From NCBI GenBank assembly GCA_030602705.1, contig JAUVZF010000002.1, forward strand, positions 1-64,000: a stretch of 64,000 nucleotides of DNA. The letters run 5' to 3'. Shown one piece after another: positions 59,033 through 64,000 of the stretch. The position numbers were made by a program, and so were the translations under genes. The stretch is from Planctomycetota bacterium. GTDB lineage: Bacteria > Planctomycetota > Phycisphaerae > FEN-1346. The notes under the pieces are model-generated. The model made no database searches and had not been told where the DNA came from. It saw only the letters and a list, made by a program, of their open reading frames with translations. How positions within the stretch are numbered: position 1 is the stretch's first letter; each line of letters opens with the position of its first letter.

Positions 59033-60736
59033 ATGCGCGCGAGCCGGACTTCACAAATGGTCGGGCGGAGGCCTTCCGTCTACACCTCCGCCATGCTCTG
59101 CCTGGCGGTTGCCGCCTTGGCTGCGCTCTGCCCGTCCTGCTTGCGCGACCGCGAAGCCCGGGAGCCGCGCACCCCGCGCGACGTCGAAGTCCCCGATTAC
59201 CTCAAGGACACCATCGGCGCGGTTGCCCGGTTCGCCGGCCGCGAGTTCGTTGCCGTGCAGGGTTACGGTTTCGTGACCAGCCTCGATGGCACGGGGACCA
59301 AGGTCGTGCCCCCCGGCGTACGCCAGCAGGTCCTCGACATGATGCGCCGCAACAAGGTGGAACGCCCCGAGGAAGTCCTCGCCGATCCCGAGACGGCCGT
59401 CGTGGCGGTCAGCGGACGGCTCAGGCCGGGCATCAGCAAAGGCGAACTGTTCGACCTTGCCGTGCAGACCATCCCCAGGACCGACACGACCAGCCTCGAA
59501 GGCGGCTTCCTCCTGCAATGCGATCTCTCGCGCGTCAGGCTCACACGTGGGGTGGAATCGCGAGGCGAACCGCTGGCGCTGGGGCGCGGCAGCATTTTCG
59601 TCTCGCCGTTCGGTTCGGAGGGCAAACCGAAGGGGAGCGGCGATCCGCGCATCGGCCGCGTACTGGCCGGCGGCAAGGCGCTCCTGTCGCGCCACTTCCG
59701 GCTCGCACTTCTGACCCCCTCCGTCAGGACCGCCGACCAGGTCGTCCGCCTCGTGAACGCCCGCTTCCCGGACGCCGCCTCGGGCACCCAGGATCCCGGG
59801 CGGATCGACCTGGGTGTGCCGAAACACTTCCAAGAGGACAAGACGCGCTTCCTGGATCTTGTCGGGGCGATCTACATGCGCGAAACCCCGGGTGCCCGTG
59901 ACAGACGGGTCCGGCTCCTCCTCGAAACGCTCGAGGCCGGCGAGGACATGGATCGCGTGGCCCTGTGCCTGGAAGCCTTCGGCCCGACGGTGGCGCCGCG
60001 CCTGCACGGCCTCGGCGAGCACCCACGCGAAGCGGTCCGGTTCTACGTGGGCCGCACGCTGGCTCATCTTCAGGACGCCAGGGCCGTTCACATCCTCGAA
60101 CGCCTTGTCACCGACGACCGCTCGACGTTCCAGGAGCAGGCGGTCGAGGCCCTGGGTAAACTTCGCAGCGGCCTCGGGCTTGGCGTGCTCGGTCGCGCGC
60201 TGAACGCGGCGAGCGCTCGGGTGCGCGTGGCGGCCTGGCGTCAGATGGACCGGCTGGCCCCGCAGACGTTCCCGGCCCGCACGTTCACCGACAAGTTCAC
60301 CTTGAGCACCGTCGCGACGCGAGGCGAGCCGTTCATCTACGTGGCGCGGACCCTCAAGCCGCAGATCGCCGTCTTCGGCAACGTGGCGATCCGGCCCCCC
60401 GTTCTGGCCGAGACCCGCCGCGTAACCGCCACGGTACTCGAGAACGAGGACACGCTCAAACTCATCTCTCGCCGACGCTCCAGAGACGTGCGCGTCGAGG
60501 CGGCCCTCGACGTCAAGAACCTTGTCGAGAAACTGGTGTTGCCGTTCGGCATCAGCGAAACGCAGCCAAAGGTGCAGGGCCTCGATCTTGGGTACGGCGA
60601 CGTTGTGGGCCTGCTGCACGAAATGTCGCGCAAGGGAGCCCTGACCGGACCGATCGTGCTTCAGCCGCTTGAGTACCGGATCCCGGCCGGCCGGCCGGTG
60701 GCACGCCCGATCAGCACCACGGGGGAGAAAGAGTGA
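59033..60736 (+). CDS. FlgI-like (flagellar P-ring domain) lipoprotein with HEAT-like repeats
   Basis: A 567-residue exported protein. Start MRASRTSQMV; signal peptide with a candidate lipobox (LAALCPSC). Residues about 40-260 resemble the flagellar P-ring protein FlgI (VAVQGYGFVTSLDGTGTKVV, TSLEGGFLLQCDLSRVRL, GRVLAGGKALLSRHFRLAL). Next comes a HEAT-like segment (ARAVHILERLVTDDRSTFQE, GRALNAASARVRVAAWRQMD). The C-terminus returns to a beta-rich domain (TVLENEDTLKLISRRRSRDV). No other flagellar gene is near, so a role outside the flagellum is likely, as I recall for similar planctomycete proteins. It is transcribed toward smc with an 84-bp gap. Confidence 0.78.
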   Translation: MRASRTSQMVGRRPSVYTSAMLCLAVAALAALCPSCLRDREAREPRTPRDVEVPDYLKDTIGAVARFAGREFVAVQGYGFVTSLDGTGTKVVPPGVRQQVLDMMRRNKVERPEEVLADPETAVVAVSGRLRPGISKGELFDLAVQTIPRTDTTSLEGGFLLQCDLSRVRLTRGVESRGEPLALGRGSIFVSPFGSEGKPKGSGDPRIGRVLAGGKALLSRHFRLALLTPSVRTADQVVRLVNARFPDAASGTQDPGRIDLGVPKHFQEDKTRFLDLVGAIYMRETPGARDRRVRLLLETLEAGEDMDRVALCLEAFGPTVAPRLHGLGEHPREAVRFYVGRTLAHLQDARAVHILERLVTDDRSTFQEQAVEALGKLRSGLGLGVLGRALNAASARVRVAAWRQMDRLAPQTFPARTFTDKFTLSTVATRGEPFIYVARTLKPQIAVFGNVAIRPPVLAETRRVTATVLENEDTLKLISRRRSRDVRVEAALDVKNLVEKLVLPFGISETQPKVQGLDLGYGDVVGLLHEMSRKGALTGPIVLQPLEYRIPAGRPVARPISTTGEKE

Positions 60737-60820
60737 CCCGGCGTCGCGGCGTCGCCGGACGCGCCATCTGAACCGCCGGCGCCCCGACCGGGGCGCCGTG
60801 CAGAGGGGAGTACCGACAGC

Positions 60821-63800
60821 GTGGAACTGAAGAGACTGGAACTGTTCGGATTCAAATCCTTTGCGGACCGGACCCCCTTCGAGTTCGACTCCGGCATCAC
60901 GGTCATCGTCGGACCGAACGGGTGCGGCAAGTCGAACATCGTCGATGCCGTCAAGTGGGTCCTCGGCGAGCAGAGCCCCAAGAGCCTTCGCGGCCGCGAA
61001 ATGGCCGACGTCATCTTCGCCGGGTCCGAGAGCCGGCGAAGCCTCGGCTTTGCGGAAGCCACGCTCACCTTCGACAACTCAAGCGGAATGCTGCCGATCG
61101 ACACGACCGAGGTCGAAGTCAGCCGCCGCCTCTACCGCAGCGGCGAGTCGGAGTACCTGCTCAACCGCAAACCCTGTCGCCTGCGCGATATCCGCGAACT
61201 GTTCATGGACACGGGCGTCGGCGTCGATGCCTACAGCCTCATCGAGCAGGGCAAGGTGGACGTGCTGCTCCAGTCCAACCCGCACGAACGCCGTCTTATC
61301 TTCGAAGAGGCCGCCGGCATCTCCAAGTACAAGGCCAAACGCAAGGAGGCCGAGCGGAAACTCGCTCGCACAGAGCAGAACCTCTTGCGCCTCGGCGATA
61401 TCCTCCAAGAAGTCGAGCGGCGACTCCGAAGCGTCAAGTACCAGGCAGGAAAGGCACGCAACTATAAGCAGTACACCGCCCGGCTGAAGGAACTGCGGGT
61501 CTCCTACGCCCTGAACCAGTATCACGAGCACACCGCCGCCCTCGCCGCCCAGCAGACCGATATCGACGACCTCCAGAACCAGCGCTCGGCCCGGTCGGGT
61601 CATCTGGCACAACTCGACCAGCAGCGGTCGGCGCTCGAAGCAGAGTTGATGGACCTGGAGAATCGGGTCCGGCAGGTCGACGCCCGCTTGGGCGAGGTCC
61701 GCTCCGGCCTGGCCGCCCGCGACAACGAGATCGGGTTCCACCGCACGCGCGTGGACGAACTTCGCCAGATCATCGGGCGCGACCGGCGCAAGATCGGCGA
61801 ACTCTCGGACCATCTCCGGGAGGCCGACGCCGCCGTCGAAACACGCCGCACCAGCATGGCCGACGTCGCCGTCGCAGCACGCGACCAGGAAACAACCGTC
61901 GCGTCCATCGAGCAGCGGCTGCGCGACCTCTCCGGACAGGTCCGGAACCTGACCGGCCGCATCGAACACGCCAAAACGGCGATGCTCGACCTGGCCCAGG
62001 AGCGCACGCGGCACAGCAGCCGCCAGGCCAGCCTCGACCTTCGCCTCGAGACGCTCCAGGGCCAGACCCGCAAACTCCACGCCCGGCGCGACGAGATCGC
62101 AACCTCGCTCCACGAGATCGCCCGCCAGGAAGAGGCCTTCCGCCGCGAAGGCGAGACGCTCAAACGCGAGATCGCCGACCGTCGCGGACGCCTCGAGGCG
62201 AAACGACGCGAGGCCGAGGCCAGGCAGCAGCAGGCCGAGCAGGTCGGGGAGCAGTTCGCCCGCGCCAAAGAGGAAGCCTCCGCACTCGACAGCCGCCGTG
62301 ACCTGCTCGAAGACCTCGAACGCCGCGGCGAGGGCATCCCCGCCGCCGTTCGAAAGGTTGCCGAAGCGATCCGGACGGGCGGTGTCGGCGAGCGATGGCG
62401 CGGCATGGTGGCCGATCTGATTGAAGTGGACGCCGACCACGCCGTCGTTATCGAGTCGGCCCTTGGGCCGGCCGAGAAACTCCTGATCGCCGACCGCCAG
62501 GCCGACGTTCTGGCCCTTGCCCGCCGTCTGGAGGGTCAACTCTCCGGCCAGGTCCGCTTCCTCGCCCTGGATGCCATCCAGCCGGTTACCAACGGCCACG
62601 ACCCTTCGGCTGGCTCAGGGCAGGCCCTGTCGGCTTACCCGGAGGCGGTCGGGTGGGCGACGGACTACGTGCGTGCGGCCGAGTCGATCCGCCCGGTGAT
62701 CGAGCATCTGCTGGCCCGGACGATCGTCGTGCGGACGCTCGACGGCGCAGCCGAACTGGCTCGCGGGCCGCTTCGGGGTTACCGCTTCGTCACCCTCTCG
62801 GGCAGCGTTCTAGAGGCCGACGGGTGCATCGCGATCGGGCCGCCCGGACCCGAGACGAGCCTGATTTCCCGGCGGTCGGAGTTGCTCGCGATCCGGCGCC
62901 GGCAGGGGGACCTCAGAGCACGCATCGAACGTCTCGACGACCAGCGCCGCCGGGCCCTCGAAGTGCTGGCCGCGCTCGACGAGACCCAGCAGGAACTCAG
63001 GCAGGAGATTTACGAGGCGTCGATGCGGAAGGTCGAGGTCGAGGGACGACTCCGGCGCCTCGCCGAGACGCGCCGGCAGTTTCAGACCGAAAGACCGGTC
63101 CTCGAAAGCGAACTCGAGGACCTGGCCCGTCAGCGCCGCGAGGCGAGCGACGCACGCGACGCCACCGCACGCGAGATCGCCGGGATCGAGCGGCGCGAGG
63201 CCGGGCAGCAGGCGGCCATCGCCGAGCAAGTCGCGCAGCAGGAGAGGCTCACTCGCCGGCGCGACGCCTGCGAGCAGGAGCGGACCGGCGCCCACGTGAC
63301 CCTGGCTCAGTTGCGCGAGAAACACACCGCGCTCGTGGACGGGCTGGCCGCTGCACGTCGCGACCTGGCTGCCACACGCAGCGGCATCGAAGAGGGCCGC
63401 ACGGAACTGGCCCAGTGCCAACAGCGAGTTCGCGAGTCGGAGCAGGCGATGCTCCGCCTTCAGTCGGAACTCGCGACCCTCTTCATGGACAAGGAGTCGG
63501 CCGAGGCCGACGCCCGCCGCCTGGCGAGCGACCGGGCCGAGCGGCGCGACACCGTCTCCGCCCTCTCGCGCGAGGCCCGGACCATCGAGGGCGAGAGCAA
63601 CGAACTGCAGCAGCACATCCACGAACGCGAACTCCAGCAACGCGAACTCCTGACCAAACGCGACGACCTCGTCAGCCGAGTCCGCGATGATTTCGGCATG
63701 GACCTGGTCGAACGGTATGCCCAGTGGCAGGCCGAGCAGGTTGACTGGGACGCCGTCGCCGAGGAAATCCGCGAACTCCAGGCGAAGATCGAACGCCTCG

Positions 63801-64000
63801 GCGCCGTCAACCTCGACGCCATCGACGAGCAGGAGGCACTCGGACAGCGGGCCGCGTTCCTGCGGAAGCAGAACGACGACCTCGTCAAGGCACGCGAGAC
63901 GCTGAGCGGCCTCATCGACCGGATCAACCACGAGAGCCGCCAGCGATTCCTAACCACCTTCGACGCCGTCCGCGGGCACTTCCAGGAACTGTTCCGGAAA
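60821..64000 (+). CDS. smc: Chromosome segregation ATPase SMC (3' end outside the window)
   Basis: Absent from the ORF track because no stop occurs before the window end. Start GTG 60821 with GGGGAG about 10 nt upstream, giving 1060 codons in the window out of about 1180 expected. The N-terminal head is typical: ELKRLELFGFKSFADRT, Walker A GPNGCGKSN, IEQGKVDVLLQSNP, RRLIFEEAAGISKYK. A coiled coil of about 330 residues follows, then the hinge (residues about 505-660), then the return coil. The C-terminal ATPase signature lies beyond 64000. Within the hinge, near 62599-62630, an in-frame stretch encoding DPSAGSGQALS looks like an inserted repeat. SMC condenses and segregates chromosomes with ScpA/ScpB. 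Confidence 0.96.
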   Translation, partial: MELKRLELFGFKSFADRTPFEFDSGITVIVGPNGCGKSNIVDAVKWVLGEQSPKSLRGREMADVIFAGSESRRSLGFAEATLTFDNSSGMLPIDTTEVEVSRRLYRSGESEYLLNRKPCRLRDIRELFMDTGVGVDAYSLIEQGKVDVLLQSNPHERRLIFEEAAGISKYKAKRKEAERKLARTEQNLLRLGDILQEVERRLRSVKYQAGKARNYKQYTARLKELRVSYALNQYHEHTAALAAQQTDIDDLQNQRSARSGHLAQLDQQRSALEAELMDLENRVRQVDARLGEVRSGLAARDNEIGFHRTRVDELRQIIGRDRRKIGELSDHLREADAAVETRRTSMADVAVAARDQETTVASIEQRLRDLSGQVRNLTGRIEHAKTAMLDLAQERTRHSSRQASLDLRLETLQGQTRKLHARRDEIATSLHEIARQEEAFRREGETLKREIADRRGRLEAKRREAEARQQQAEQVGEQFARAKEEASALDSRRDLLEDLERRGEGIPAAVRKVAEAIRTGGVGERWRGMVADLIEVDADHAVVIESALGPAEKLLIADRQADVLALARRLEGQLSGQVRFLALDAIQPVTNGHDPSAGSGQALSAYPEAVGWATDYVRAAESIRPVIEHLLARTIVVRTLDGAAELARGPLRGYRFVTLSGSVLEADGCIAIGPPGPETSLISRRSELLAIRRRQGDLRARIERLDDQRRRALEVLAALDETQQELRQEIYEASMRKVEVEGRLRRLAETRRQFQTERPVLESELEDLARQRREASDARDATAREIAGIERREAGQQAAIAEQVAQQERLTRRRDACEQERTGAHVTLAQLREKHTALVDGLAAARRDLAATRSGIEEGRTELAQCQQRVRESEQAMLRLQSELATLFMDKESAEADARRLASDRAERRDTVSALSREARTIEGESNELQQHIHERELQQRELLTKRDDLVSRVRDDFGMDLVERYAQWQAEQVDWDAVAEEIRELQAKIERLGAVNLDAIDEQEALGQRAAFLRKQNDDLVKARETLSGLIDRINHESRQRFLTTFDAVRGHFQELFRK
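62597..62634. repeat. Short dispersed-repeat-like insertion in the SMC hinge
   Basis: The sequence CCTTCGGCTGGCTCAGGGCAGG, followed by CCCTG, forms a GC-rich partial palindrome and translates in frame as DPSAGSGQALS. Another frame reads LRLAQGRP. I recall both peptide strings as the usual translations of a short hairpin repeat widespread in environmental bacterial genomes. Confidence 0.5.

Overview
The window is a GC-rich chromosomal segment that looks like an uncultured, probably anaerobic member of the Planctomycetota (Phycisphaerae-like). The support is a PEP-CTERM secreted beta-propeller, secreted PQQ-propeller and YVTN/cytochrome proteins, VIT-VWA and DUF6569 (ARPP-1) proteins, a FlgI-like lipoprotein, an LL-diaminopimelate aminotransferase, a polysaccharide-oriented GH29/DUF5703 locus, and a class III (oxygen-sensitive) ribonucleotide reductase as the only RNR seen. 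No 16S gene is present, so the placement is inference.

Layout. 1-11.8 kb: secreted or envelope proteins, mostly on the minus strand (zinc-ribbon membrane protein, PEP-CTERM propeller, YVTN/di-haem protein, transglutaminase-like protein, methyltransferase/PQQ-propeller fusion), separated by palindromic repeats and a decayed kinase-like gene. 11.8-20.6 kb: a hisH remnant, tRNA-Arg(CCG), a 42-residue lysine-rich histone-like peptide missing from the ORF track, a zinc-ribbon/S41 protease pair, a ROK kinase, a HEAT protein, folK and dapL. 20.9-23.5 kb: an internally deleted DNA methyltransferase, an HD phosphohydrolase and a YwgA-like protein (possible defence pocket), then about 1.15 kb of repeats. 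24.6-37.7 kb: a 13-kb plus-strand deoxysugar locus with two rhamnose-mutarotase-family genes (one a lipoprotein), two GH29 fucosidases, a DUF5703 protein, a complete sugar ABC transporter and three UroD/MtaA-like paralogues. 37.9-40.8 kb: priA and smpB. 41.1-45.6 kb: a four-gene signalling operon (NMT1-like binding lipoprotein, hybrid-input histidine kinase, receiver, receiver-GGDEF). 45.8-50.2 kb: VIT-VWA and DUF6569 proteins and a candidate structured RNA with its own terminator. 50.5-53.0 kb: a ParA ATPase fused to a glycogen-binding-like E-set domain plus a partner. 53.0-58.8 kb: a deoxynucleotide module (dCMP deaminase, nrdR with a structured leader, nrdD, cupin, thioredoxin-like, nrdG). 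59.0-64.0 kb: a FlgI-like lipoprotein and a 3'-truncated smc that the ORF track does not list because it runs off the window.

The most notable new structure is a family of four short non-autonomous elements with a shared 14-bp terminal inverted repeat and 8-bp target duplications. One copy is inserted in frame in the signal-peptide region of the sugar-binding lipoprotein, and another abuts the start codon of the ROK kinase. The best candidate for an undescribed pathway is the 24.6-37.7 kb locus, where three UroD/MtaA-like proteins are embedded in a fucose/rhamnose utilisation operon.
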